Source: UBA961 sp049317525
GTDB lineage: Bacteria; Bacteroidota; Ignavibacteria; Kapaibacteriales; UBA961
Reading direction: 5' to 3'
DNA length: 64,000 nucleotides
Assembly (NCBI GenBank): GCA_049317525.1
Contig: JBMOIC010000004.1
Span: 1 to 64,000, forward strand
The translations under genes were made by a program, and so were the position numbers. Below the pieces are notes generated by a model. That model was not told where the DNA came from, ran no database searches, and saw only the letters and a list, made by a program, of their open reading frames with translations. Shown in pieces: positions 8,515-17,406 of this stretch; positions within the stretch are counted from its first letter, which is position 1; every line of letters begins with the position of its first letter.

Positions 8515-10395
8515 TTATTTGATCATTTCTATTGTAATACAGTCATTATATGATCTTCCATAGGGTAATTCTTGAGTAAATGATACTCTGTTTGGGTCTT
8601 CACCATAGTTTAAAAGCTTTATCGCGCTTTGTTTTCCTGTTTTAGCTAAAGAGAGTTCTATTTGACTCTTAATACGCTCTAAAAGCTTTTGTGCCTTATT
8701 TTCATTTTCTTTAGCATTTCCATTAGCTCCTGAACTTCCAATCAACAATATTTCTGTGTGATTATTGAATTTTGACTGTATTAAAGAGACAATTTCATCT
8801 ATGAAATATTCTGTTCTTTCATATCCTTCATATAATACTGTAAATCGTTCAGCACTCATCTTTGAAGCATTGCTCATTGTTAATGCAAAAGAAGTGTCAG
8901 ATTGTAATTGAATACCTGTTGATTTTTCTGCTTGAACCAAAGCTGTGAATTTTCCTGAAGCTAATGCACCATTTAATAAAGATGTTGCATTTATAAAGGT
9001 TTTTTGAGTTGAAAAAGGACCAATATCCTTCATAAATTCATCAGGGCCTTGTAACTGCATTGTCCAAGATGAAAGATCAGAAGGTGAATATACTCGAATC
9101 TCTATTTCATTTTCTGGTGGATCTACGCTTTCAAAATGTAATTGTACTGGTTTTAGCAAAGATGAAGAGTTGGACTTAAGAATAATTCTTCTACTATCTT
9201 GCTTTTTAAAAACAATATCTACACTATCATCACTATCATAGTTTTTTATGTTTTTTTGATTATTATCTTCTAATTGTTTGATTCGCCCTCCATCTATTCT
9301 AAATATTCCAGTTAGATAGTCCTTGATATATCCAGCAATAATAATCCCATCTTTTTCTTCTGGTGCAATACCAGTAATAAATAGTGTGTCTTTGGAATGC
9401 GTCATTCGTGAACCGATAATATTCAATAGATGTTGATATACCATTATTCTTTTTGAAGCATGTTTCTGCATATCACTATCGGTACTTATTTCATCTAATT
9501 GAGATTCTGAAAAAGATGCTGCTTGCTGGCTAGAAATTTGTTGATAATAAAATGGAATATTTGAATTATTTGGTCTGAAATAGACGATAGGAAGTAAAGG
9601 GAAATACTCTACGATTCTTCTTTTTCCGGCTATTTCCTTTGGAGTTTTAACATAAAAAGATAAACTATCAGTAGCTGGATAATCTTTATCAATAGGACTT
9701 TTATTGAATTGAAAGTGCAGTGAAATACCGGCTCTGATTGATACAGTTGACCAAATATTTGCCAAACCACTATTATTGACTGAAAACTCCCCTTTTCTTT
9801 GATTTAGCATCCAAGAAGATTCTATAAATGTTGCTAGTTCGGATGAAAAAGAACCTGAAGAAAATGATAATGGTGTTTTATACTTGATGCCACCAAGAAA
9901 ACCAGGGCATATATCATTCATAGCAGGAATGGGATTATCATTATCACTTGCATCAATACGGTTAATTTTATTGTGTATAAGAAAAGATATGCTTGGCCCA
10001 ATATATAAAGACAAAGTTGGTAAAACTGAATAATGAAACGATAAATCATTAGTGATATAAGCTAAAGAAGGCATCATTTGTCTGGAATTTGCAATAAACT
10101 CATCTTGAATAATCCCACTTCTATTATCATAAGAAGTACGCAATCTAAATCCAATTGTAGGTGATGAATAAGAAACAAAACCACCCGCATAGATAAGCGG
10201 TTTACTTGTTTCAGCTTTTCCTTTATTAGCAAAATTAGTAGCTAAACCAATAGATGTTAAGTCTTGATATCCTACACCAATGGCATTGATACCAATGCCA
10301 AAATCTGTTCCATATGTATAAGAGAATTGGGCAGAAAGAGGTAGACAGATGAATAGACACAGTACACTTGAAAAAAAAGTATAAATAATATTCAT
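8515..10395 (-). CDS. Secreted outer-membrane-type protein with OmpA-like C-terminal region
   Basis: This 626-residue protein has a signal peptide (about 1-22). Residues about 25-240 are strand-rich with Gly/Tyr/Ser patterns and read as a small outer-membrane barrel or porin-like domain. Near residue 260 comes FPLLPIVYFRPNNS, followed by a helix-strand arrangement with LFITGIAPEE and a later second module ending in VSFTQELPYGRSYNDC. Both modules resemble OmpA-type peptidoglycan-binding architecture, in which the FxxxS strand and the LxIxGxxxxxG motif are usual. That assignment is a moderate-confidence analogy. It is probably co-transcribed downstream of recG (5-bp gap). Its stop abuts the receptor stop at 8514/8515 with no terminator between. 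Confidence 0.6.
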   Translation of the reverse strand: MNIIYTFFSSVLCLFICLPLSAQFSYTYGTDFGIGINAIGVGYQDLTSIGLATNFANKGKAETSKPLIYAGGFVSYSSPTIGFRLRTSYDNRSGIIQDEFIANSRQMMPSLAYITNDLSFHYSVLPTLSLYIGPSISFLIHNKINRIDASDNDNPIPAMNDICPGFLGGIKYKTPLSFSSGSFSSELATFIESSWMLNQRKGEFSVNNSGLANIWSTVSIRAGISLHFQFNKSPIDKDYPATDSLSFYVKTPKEIAGKRRIVEYFPLLPIVYFRPNNSNIPFYYQQISSQQAASFSESQLDEISTDSDMQKHASKRIMVYQHLLNIIGSRMTHSKDTLFITGIAPEEKDGIIIAGYIKDYLTGIFRIDGGRIKQLEDNNQKNIKNYDSDDSVDIVFKKQDSRRIILKSNSSSLLKPVQLHFESVDPPENEIEIRVYSPSDLSSWTMQLQGPDEFMKDIGPFSTQKTFINATSLLNGALASGKFTALVQAEKSTGIQLQSDTSFALTMSNASKMSAERFTVLYEGYERTEYFIDEIVSLIQSKFNNHTEILLIGSSGANGNAKENENKAQKLLERIKSQIELSLAKTGKQSAIKLLNYGEDPNRVSFTQELPYGRSYNDCITIEMIK

Positions 10396-10400
10396 ATATG

Positions 10401-12725
10401 TTATGCTATGTTCATAAAAAAGGTATCAGACATTCTTAAGCGTTCATATTCATTTCTGATCACACTATGATGCGGCAATCTTAATTGTGGATCTTGTTCT
10501 ATAATCAGTTCGGCAGTTTTCTTACTATGTTCAATTATTTCGCTATCATTAATCAAATCAATAAATAAAAATTTTGGAATACCAGATTGTCTTGTCCCCA
10601 TAATATCACCAGGCCCCCTCAATTTCATATCTGCTTCAGCAATCTGAAATCCATCATTAGTTGAAATCATTGTTGTTAATCTTGCTATTGCCGATGCCCT
10701 TTCTAGGTGTAGATCTTCGGATTTTTGTTTTTTGATTTGAAAGCGAAAATGATCTTTTGTAGCAAGAAAACACATGGATTGTAGATCATTTCGCCCAACT
10801 CTTCCCCTTAATTGATGTAATTGTGCTAATCCAAAACGTTCGGCATTTTCAATTAACATTACTGTGGCATTTGGTATATCTATACCAACTTCTATTACAG
10901 TTGTAGAAATTAAAATCTGATATTCTTTATTCTTAAATGCTTTCATCACTCGTTCTTTTTCATGCCAGGGCATTTGGCCATGCAGTAAACCACAAGAATA
11001 ATCTGGAAATACTTCGGTTTTTAAGGATTCATAATGTTCAATTGCCGATTTGGCATCAATAGTTTCTGATTTTTCAACCAAAGGATAAATAATATACGCT
11101 TGTCTTCCTGCTTGGATTTCTTGTTCTATTGTTTGATATGCTATATCTATGGTAGAATCAAATACAATTTCAGTTTTGACTGGTTTTCTACCTATAGGCA
11201 TTTCTTTGATTGTGGTACTATCTAAATCCCCATATAAGGTCATAGATAATGTTCTAGGAATAGGAGTAGCACTCATTACTAATATATGCGGAGATAATGA
11301 ATGATATTGTGGAGATTCAATGAGTGATGCCTTTGCTAATTGTTTTAATTGGGCTCTTTGCATCACTCCAAAACGATGTTGTTCATCAACGATGATTAAT
11401 CCTAATTTATGATAAGAAAGCCCAGCCAATTGGTCTTTGCCTTGTGAAGCAAAAAGGGCATGGGTTCCTATAACAATTTGTGCTTGGCCGGAAGCAATTT
11501 CTGATAATACTTGTTTTCTTAATGATGTTTTTTGTCCACCAACTAATAGCGTAACATGAATATGATAAGGTTCTAAAAAAGTAGAAATAGAATGAAAATG
11601 CTGTTCAGCTAAAGTTTCAGTTGGAGCCATTAACATTGTTTGATATCCTGCATCGATAGCCATTAGCATTGCAAATAAGGATACAATAGTTTTTCCGCTT
11701 CCAACATCTCCTTGAATCAAGCGATTCATTGGTTTACCAGATTCAAAATCGTGAGCAATATCCCATAAAGCTTTCTTTTGATCTTTTGTTAAATCAAAGG
11801 GTAATGCTTGATGTAAATTTTTAGCTAATGAACTTTTGCTTGGAATATAAATTCCCTGTTCACTTGTCTTTTTTCCTTGTTTCCTTAAAGCTATAAACAA
11901 TTGAAAGAAAAATAATTCTTCGAATTTCATTCTATTTCTGGCATCAAGTAATTCTTTTGTTGACAGGGGTTTATGTAATGCTTGTATTGCTTTATGTTTG
12001 GGCATTAAGCTTTGAGAATTAAGAAATGAATCAGGCAATGATTCATCAATTAAGGATTCAGAATATTCAAATACAATATCAAACATTGAACGCATCGTTT
12101 TAATTGAGATATGCGCATTTTTCATTGCTTGATTAATTGAATATTTTGGTAGAATGACCCCTTTTTTAAATTCTTGTTCATCTTGAGTATCTAAAATGAT
12201 GATTTCAGGATGCTGAAAAGTTAATTTTCTCCATTTTTCATCATAATCTGGTAAACCACTAATTCCAAGTACAATCCCTGTTTGTAATACTTTTTTAAAA
12301 TATGGAACCATATTAAAAAACACGATCTCTGCAGATGCATTAGATTCATCGGAAACTTTTGCAATCAACATGTTACGACCCTGTTTTCCAAAGGATTTTT
12401 CTTGAATTGATTGAACAGTAGCAACAATTGTGACTTCTTTTTTAAGAGAAATTGCTTCATCAATATCCATAGATTCAGAATTGAAGATATGATTCTCTTT
12501 CTTAAATTTATGATGAATACTTGCTATGCTTTGGACAGAGGTTCTATCTATATATCCATAAGGAATATAGTACAATAAATCTTTAACGGTGTGAAGTCCT
12601 ACAGATGCTAAAGCTTCTGCTCTTTTAGGCCCAACTGATTTTACATATTGTAATGGAGTATGTGCATAAATCACATATGCGGAATCTTCTTCACTTTTCT
12701 TCATGGATATATTCTCATGAATCAT
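10401..12725 (-). CDS. recG: ATP-dependent DNA helicase RecG
   Basis: RecG remodels stalled replication forks and branch-migrates Holliday junctions. The 774-residue protein has a helix-hairpin-helix-like segment (YVKSVGPKRAEAL, about 28-40) and an OB-type wedge domain (about 95-180). The superfamily 2 motor has Walker A G339-DVGSGKT-346, the DEQH Walker B box at 447-450, a MSATPIPRT motif and the RFGLAQLHQLRGRVGR motif VI. It is longer than the typical 680-700 residues because of extra N-terminal residues and an insert near 70-95. The start ATG follows the rfbA stop directly, with a second in-frame ATG at residue 8 that could also serve. The gene lies between rfbA and the OmpA-like protein. 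Confidence 0.97.
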   Translation of the reverse strand: MIHENISMKKSEEDSAYVIYAHTPLQYVKSVGPKRAEALASVGLHTVKDLLYYIPYGYIDRTSVQSIASIHHKFKKENHIFNSESMDIDEAISLKKEVTIVATVQSIQEKSFGKQGRNMLIAKVSDESNASAEIVFFNMVPYFKKVLQTGIVLGISGLPDYDEKWRKLTFQHPEIIILDTQDEQEFKKGVILPKYSINQAMKNAHISIKTMRSMFDIVFEYSESLIDESLPDSFLNSQSLMPKHKAIQALHKPLSTKELLDARNRMKFEELFFFQLFIALRKQGKKTSEQGIYIPSKSSLAKNLHQALPFDLTKDQKKALWDIAHDFESGKPMNRLIQGDVGSGKTIVSLFAMLMAIDAGYQTMLMAPTETLAEQHFHSISTFLEPYHIHVTLLVGGQKTSLRKQVLSEIASGQAQIVIGTHALFASQGKDQLAGLSYHKLGLIIVDEQHRFGVMQRAQLKQLAKASLIESPQYHSLSPHILVMSATPIPRTLSMTLYGDLDSTTIKEMPIGRKPVKTEIVFDSTIDIAYQTIEQEIQAGRQAYIIYPLVEKSETIDAKSAIEHYESLKTEVFPDYSCGLLHGQMPWHEKERVMKAFKNKEYQILISTTVIEVGIDIPNATVMLIENAERFGLAQLHQLRGRVGRNDLQSMCFLATKDHFRFQIKKQKSEDLHLERASAIARLTTMISTNDGFQIAEADMKLRGPGDIMGTRQSGIPKFLFIDLINDSEIIEHSKKTAELIIEQDPQLRLPHHSVIRNEYERLRMSDTFFMNIA

Positions 12726-13613
12726 TTAATCATATTGAGGAATAAATTCCTGAGCCACTCTTTCGCAATACTCTCTATAAGAAGATTTTGGCAATCTTTG
12801 TATACATTGATGATAGTCTTCGGCTGTAATATAGTTCATTTGTAAAGCAATTTCTTCTAGGCAGGCAATCTTTAAATTTTGTCTTTTTTCTACTGCATGA
12901 ATAAATTGGCTTGCTTCTAAAAGACTTTCGGGTGTACCTGTGTCTAACCAAGCAATACCTCTTCCCATTAATTCTACCCGTAATTTTCCTTGATGAAGAT
13001 ACTGCTTTTGAACATCTGTTATTTCTAATTCACCGCGTGGGCCAGGTTCCAAATTTTCTGCTATAGAAATTACATCATTATTAAATACATATAATCCTGG
13101 AATTGCATATCGCGATTTAGGATGTTTCGGTTTTTCTTCAATGCTGATGACTGTACCATCTGATTGTAATTCAACTACTCCATATCGTTCTGGATCATGA
13201 ACTTGATAGCCAAAAATAGTTCCACCTGTATTGGATTGTAAGGCTTTGCGAAGAAAATCTAGCTTGCCATAAAATAGATTATCCCCTAAAATCAAACATA
13301 CTTGATTGTTCCCAATAAATTCTTTTCCATAAATGAAGGCCTCTGCAATTCCTTTTGGTGCAGCTTGTGCCTTATATTCGATATTGATACCCCATTGATT
13401 TCCATTACCTAAAACTGATTCAAAATGAGGCAAATCATGCGGTGTAGAAATAATCAGAATTTCTTTAATTCCAGCCAACATTACAGTTGCCAATGGATAA
13501 TAAATCATTGGCTTATCATAAACAGGCTGTAATTGCTTACTTATAACAGCAGTTAAAGGATAGAGCCTTGTGCCACTTCCACCTGCAAGAATAATTGCTT
13601 TTGTTGCCGTCAT
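12726..13613 (-). CDS. rfbA: Glucose-1-phosphate thymidylyltransferase
   Basis: The enzyme makes dTDP-glucose from glucose-1-phosphate and dTTP, the first step towards dTDP-L-rhamnose and other deoxysugars for surface polysaccharides. It shows the nucleotidyltransferase signature (LAGGSGTRLYPLT at the N-terminus), KQLQPVYDKPMIYYPL, GDNLFYG, EEKPKHPKS and WLDTGTPESLLEAS. The length is normal for the RmlA family. I prefer the ATG at 13613, preceded by GGATGAG, over an ATG three codons upstream. No rfbB, rfbC or rfbD is near, so the rest of the pathway must lie elsewhere. The stop codon abuts the recG start, so the two are probably co-transcribed despite unrelated roles. Confidence 0.95.
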   Translation of the reverse strand: MTATKAIILAGGSGTRLYPLTAVISKQLQPVYDKPMIYYPLATVMLAGIKEILIISTPHDLPHFESVLGNGNQWGINIEYKAQAAPKGIAEAFIYGKEFIGNNQVCLILGDNLFYGKLDFLRKALQSNTGGTIFGYQVHDPERYGVVELQSDGTVISIEEKPKHPKSRYAIPGLYVFNNDVISIAENLEPGPRGELEITDVQKQYLHQGKLRVELMGRGIAWLDTGTPESLLEASQFIHAVEKRQNLKIACLEEIALQMNYITAEDYHQCIQRLPKSSYREYCERVAQEFIPQYD

Positions 13614-13654
13614 AATTCTCATCCGTTTAATAAAGTAATTGATAGTATCAGTAC

Positions 13655-13707
13655 AAAAATAAAAAAAGGCAATAGAACAGAACTAATAATTCTCTTGCTA
13701 TAGCCTT
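13655..13707 (-). terminator. Probable terminator downstream of phoU
   Basis: On the minus strand a stem formed by 13698-13707 (AAGGCTATAG) and 13666-13675 (CTATTGCCTT), with one mismatch and a second small internal stem, is followed by a T-rich run (TTTTTTTATTTTTG, about 13654-13667). It lies about 30 bp after the phoU stop and before rfbA, so it should close the pst-phoU operon. Confidence 0.6.
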
Positions 13708-13738
13708 ATCATAACTTGAAAGTAGAATACTTATTTAT

Positions 13739-14443
13739 CTAATCATCCAATCCTAGATCGATACCATGTGGATTGAAAGGATCATATTCTAGATGACGAT
13801 GACGCACTAATTTAGCTTCAATCAAAAAGATGACATTTTCGGCGATATTTGTTGCATGATCTGCAAGCCTTTCTATATTCCCTAAAATCAAAATAAGTTT
13901 GATACCTGTATCAATAATTTCAGCATCAGACTTCATTAATGTAATGATATCCTGAACATGTTCGCGTTCAAGATTATCAACTGTTGAATCTGTAGGTAAT
14001 ACATGTTTTGCTAAATCAGGATCATTATTCACAAATGCATCAAGGCTTGCTTTTACCATAGTATAGGCTGCATTGGTCATTTTATCGATACTTAAATCTT
14101 TTACAAGAACATGAATATTTGGGTCTGCAACAACAGATTCAGCAATCTCGGTTGCCATATCACCAATTCTTTCTAATTCATTGTTTATTTTTATAGCTGC
14201 CAATAAAAGACGCAGATCCGAAGCTACTGGCTGTTGTAAAGCAAATATTCTTTGACATTGTTTATCAATTTTAATATCAAGTTTATCTACTTTATCATCT
14301 CTTCCAATAATAAACTTAGCTAATTCTTCATTACCTTCTAATAAAGCACGAAAAGCTAGTTCAACTTGTTCTTCTACCAAACTGCCCATACGGATAAGCC
14401 TGGTTCTTAATTTATCTAAATCATCTTCGAATGAACGATGCAT
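13739..14443 (-). CDS. phoU: Phosphate transport system regulatory protein PhoU
   Basis: PhoU links the Pst transporter to the phosphate two-component sensor and damps phosphate uptake. The 234-residue protein is built of two three-helix PhoU repeats. The first covers about residues 15-100 with the metal-binding-type E/DKxD pattern (GRDDKVDKLD) and ERIGDMATEIAE. The second covers about 115-215 with the matching ERLADHATNIAENV. The length is standard. It is the last gene of pstSCAB-phoU, 66 bp after pstB, and a probable terminator follows at 13655-13707. Confidence 0.96.
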   Translation of the reverse strand: MHRSFEDDLDKLRTRLIRMGSLVEEQVELAFRALLEGNEELAKFIIGRDDKVDKLDIKIDKQCQRIFALQQPVASDLRLLLAAIKINNELERIGDMATEIAESVVADPNIHVLVKDLSIDKMTNAAYTMVKASLDAFVNNDPDLAKHVLPTDSTVDNLEREHVQDIITLMKSDAEIIDTGIKLILILGNIERLADHATNIAENVIFLIEAKLVRHRHLEYDPFNPHGIDLGLDD

Positions 14444-14509
14444 ATATATGTCTCTGAATCTAAATGCTTGAATAAATAGATTTTATCATGTTGTAAAATA
14501 CAGAAAAAT

Positions 14510-15277
14510 TTATCCGAATCTTCCGGTAATATAATCTTCTGTCTCTTTTTTTGTAGGACTTGTAAACAATGTTCTTGTTTTATCAAATTCGATTAGATTT
14601 CCCATATAAAAAAATCCAGTTACATCACTTACTCTGGCAGCTTGTTGCATATTATGAGTAACAATTACAATAGTATAAGATTTCTTTAATTCTTCAATTA
14701 ATTCTTCAATCTTTGCTGTAGAGATTGGGTCTAGAGCAGAACAAGGCTCATCCATTAATAGTATCTCTGGATTTACCGCTACGGCTCTAGCTATACACAA
14801 TCTTTGCTGTTGTCCACCAGATAAACTAATTGCTGAATCGTCTAATCTATCTTTTACTTCATTCCACAAAGCAGCCTTTCGTAAGCTTGTTTCTATGATG
14901 CCATCTAATTCAGATTTTGATGGTGAATCTGTTAATCGCAAGCCATAAGCAACATTTTCATAGATGGATTTAGGAAATGGTATTGATTTCTGAAACACCA
15001 TTCCTACTTGTTTTCTTAAACTAACTACATCAATTTCAGAATCATATACATTTACATCATCGATAAATAGATTTCCTTTGGCTCGAAAAGAATCTATCAA
15101 ATCATTCATTCGATTGATAGAACGCAATAAAGTAGATTTGCCACAACCAGAAGGGCCAATAAATGCCGTTACTTTATGTAATTGTACTTCTAGAGAAATA
15201 TCATTTAAAGCATGTTTTTCACCATAAAATACATTGAAATTTTTAACTCGAATCTTGGTTGAACTTTCTTTAGCCAT
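14510..15277 (-). CDS. pstB: Phosphate ABC transporter ATP-binding protein PstB
   Basis: This is the ATPase that drives high-affinity phosphate import through PstA/PstC. It shows the P-loop GPSGCGKST (residues 41-49), the ABC signature LSGGQQQRL, Walker B ILLMDEP followed by CSALDPIST, and the switch histidine in IVIVTHNM. The length of 255 residues is normal. The gene follows pstA by 23 bp and precedes phoU, the usual order. Confidence 0.98.
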   Translation of the reverse strand: MAKESSTKIRVKNFNVFYGEKHALNDISLEVQLHKVTAFIGPSGCGKSTLLRSINRMNDLIDSFRAKGNLFIDDVNVYDSEIDVVSLRKQVGMVFQKSIPFPKSIYENVAYGLRLTDSPSKSELDGIIETSLRKAALWNEVKDRLDDSAISLSGGQQQRLCIARAVAVNPEILLMDEPCSALDPISTAKIEELIEELKKSYTIVIVTHNMQQAARVSDVTGFFYMGNLIEFDKTRTLFTSPTKKETEDYITGRFG

Positions 15278-15300
15278 GATGATTTCTTTATATGTCTGAA

Positions 15301-16221
15301 TTATTTATGTGAACGACGAATTCTTAATCGAATATATGCTGCAGTAAGATTTAAACTAAAGGCTAAGATAAGCAATACTAATGTTGAAGCATATTGCAAT
15401 GGAAGTGCATCTGCAGCATTAGGTGATTGAGTTGCTAATACATAAATATGATAGCCCATATGCATAAATTGATCTGCTAAGCTGTCAGGTAGCTGAGGTA
15501 ATGAATATACTGCTCCAACAAAAATTACTGGTGCAACTTCTCCAGCTCCTCTTCCTACGGCTAAGATTGTACCAGTTAGAATGCCTGTTAGAGAATTAGG
15601 TAAAACTACTCTCCAAATTGTTTGCCATTTGGTTGCACCTAAAGCTAAGCTTGCTGCTCTTAAATCTTGCGGTACATTCCTTAATGCTTCTTCTACGGCC
15701 ACAATAACAACAGGTAATGTTAATACAGATAAAGTTGCAGCTGCCCATATCAGCGATGGTTTACTCCACATTGTTGTCTGTGCTGCTGTATCGATGCCTT
15801 TGCCAATAAATTGAACAAAAAAACCAACTCCAAATAATCCAAATACGATAGATGGAACTCCAGCTAAAGTATTGACTCCAAACCGCACAGATCTGGAAAA
15901 AAATGATTGTTGCTTTGCATATTCGGAAAGGTATATTGCAGTGGCGGTTCCGATAGGAACACCCAATAAAGACATAATAAAAACTAGAAAAACAGTGCCA
16001 TAAATAGCAGGGAAAATACCACCTTCTGTATTATTATTTCGTGGAGCTTCGGTTAGAAATGCCCATGTTATTCCAGGTGCCCCATGCCATATAAAATGTA
16101 AAAGAAGCAATACTATCAACAGCACAAGAAACACAGCAGAAAAAAGAGGTAATCCTGTTGAAAGTTTACTTTTTATATAATAATATGATGAATGCTTTTT
16201 TTGAAGCAATAATTCTGTCAT
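15301..16221 (-). CDS. pstA: Phosphate ABC transporter permease PstA
   Basis: This is an inner-membrane permease subunit pairing with PstC. The 306-residue protein has six predicted transmembrane helices. The binding-protein-dependent transport EAA loop is recognisable as EALRNVPQDLRAASLALGAT followed by KWQTIWRVVLP. The GGIFPAIYGT and GVPIGTATAIYLSEYA segments are typical of PstA. It starts two bases after the pstC stop and precedes pstB. Confidence 0.96.
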   Translation of the reverse strand: MTELLLQKKHSSYYYIKSKLSTGLPLFSAVFLVLLIVLLLLHFIWHGAPGITWAFLTEAPRNNNTEGGIFPAIYGTVFLVFIMSLLGVPIGTATAIYLSEYAKQQSFFSRSVRFGVNTLAGVPSIVFGLFGVGFFVQFIGKGIDTAAQTTMWSKPSLIWAAATLSVLTLPVVIVAVEEALRNVPQDLRAASLALGATKWQTIWRVVLPNSLTGILTGTILAVGRGAGEVAPVIFVGAVYSLPQLPDSLADQFMHMGYHIYVLATQSPNAADALPLQYASTLVLLILAFSLNLTAAYIRLRIRRSHK

Positions 16222-16223
16222 GA

Positions 16224-17387
16224 TTATGCTCCTTGGAATTTTTTAGATAAATATTTCTTTACAAATAATTCTGTAAGCGCATTTATGATAAAGCTAACCA
16301 AGAACAATAAAATACCTAAGAAGAAGAGAATATTATAATGTAAAGATCCCCATTGAACTTCGCCTGTTTCAGATCCAATTGTAGCTGCCAATGTTCGTAC
16401 AGGATGAAATATATTCCAAGAAAATAAAGCTGCATTGCCTGTTGCCATCAATGCAATCATTGTTTCTCCAAAAGCTCTTCCTATCCCTAATAAAATTGCA
16501 GCAACTACTCCTGGTAAAGCAGCTGGCAGCATAACCTTAAAAGCAGTTTCAGATTCTGTAGCTCCTAGTGCTAATGAGGCTTCTCGATAACTTTTAGGAA
16601 CTGCCGATAATGCATCTTCAGAAATAGTAAATATGATTGGTATCACAGCTAATCCTAAACCTATTCCACCTACAACTGCAGAATAATGAAAATCACTTAT
16701 TGTTAATGCACTGTGAATCCATTGATTGCTAAAAGGCAAAATCCAGCCGATGAAATCTGCTATATTGGTACATAATGGCTGTAAGAATTGAGTAGTACTA
16801 TATACACCCTGCACTACAGTTACTAAGCAGAAAAAACCTAAGACTACAGATGGAAAGCCAGCTAATACTTCTACAGTAGGTTTGATGATATCTCTTATCC
16901 ATGCCTTAGCAAAAAACGCACAATAAATTGCTGCAAGAATTGATAATGGGGTTGCAAATAAAAGGGATACAAGGGTTACTTTAAAAGTTCCAATAAGTAA
17001 AGGTTGAATTCCATATTTAGGCTTTTTACCTACTGGCTGCCAAGTATCAGAAAACAGATTCTCCCAAATGGATTGTGATTCAGTTTCCTTTGCTTTAACT
17101 AGTTGTTTTACTTCTTCTATTTTTACTATCTCTCCAGTTTCTGGATTGTAAATTTCAGGCTTTACTTTTTCTTCTGATTTATCCTGTGTTTTTTCAGAAG
17201 CTGATTTTTTGGGTTGCAATTCTTTTGCTGTACCAAAAATCAAACCACCTGCTTCTCTAAAGATGAAGATAAAAATGAGAAATATAATTATAACAGAAAA
17301 ACTAGCTGTTAAGCGGATAATCCATTCTATTATTGCTTCAATAGGACGAAATTTACTTTTTTTATATAATGAAGAAGTACTGCTCAT
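16224..17387 (-). CDS. pstC: Phosphate ABC transporter permease PstC
   Basis: This is an inner-membrane permease subunit of the phosphate importer. I chose the ATG at 17387 (protein starting MSSTSSLYKK), giving about 387 residues. An in-frame ATG at 17441 would overlap pstS by 35 bp and add an unusual N-terminus. Between the first helix (about residues 22-45) and the second there is a large charged, Lys/Glu-rich insert of about 80 residues (KPKKSASEKTQDKSEEKVK and onward) that ordinary PstC proteins lack or have much shorter. The permease core shows the EAA-loop EDALSAVPKSYREASLALGAT. It lies between pstS and pstA. Confidence 0.95.
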   Translation of the reverse strand: MSSTSSLYKKSKFRPIEAIIEWIIRLTASFSVIIIFLIFIFIFREAGGLIFGTAKELQPKKSASEKTQDKSEEKVKPEIYNPETGEIVKIEEVKQLVKAKETESQSIWENLFSDTWQPVGKKPKYGIQPLLIGTFKVTLVSLLFATPLSILAAIYCAFFAKAWIRDIIKPTVEVLAGFPSVVLGFFCLVTVVQGVYSTTQFLQPLCTNIADFIGWILPFSNQWIHSALTISDFHYSAVVGGIGLGLAVIPIIFTISEDALSAVPKSYREASLALGATESETAFKVMLPAALPGVVAAILLGIGRAFGETMIALMATGNAALFSWNIFHPVRTLAATIGSETGEVQWGSLHYNILFFLGILLFLVSFIINALTELFVKKYLSKKFQGA

Positions 17388-17406
17388 CAAAAGGGCCTTA
17401 GGTGAT

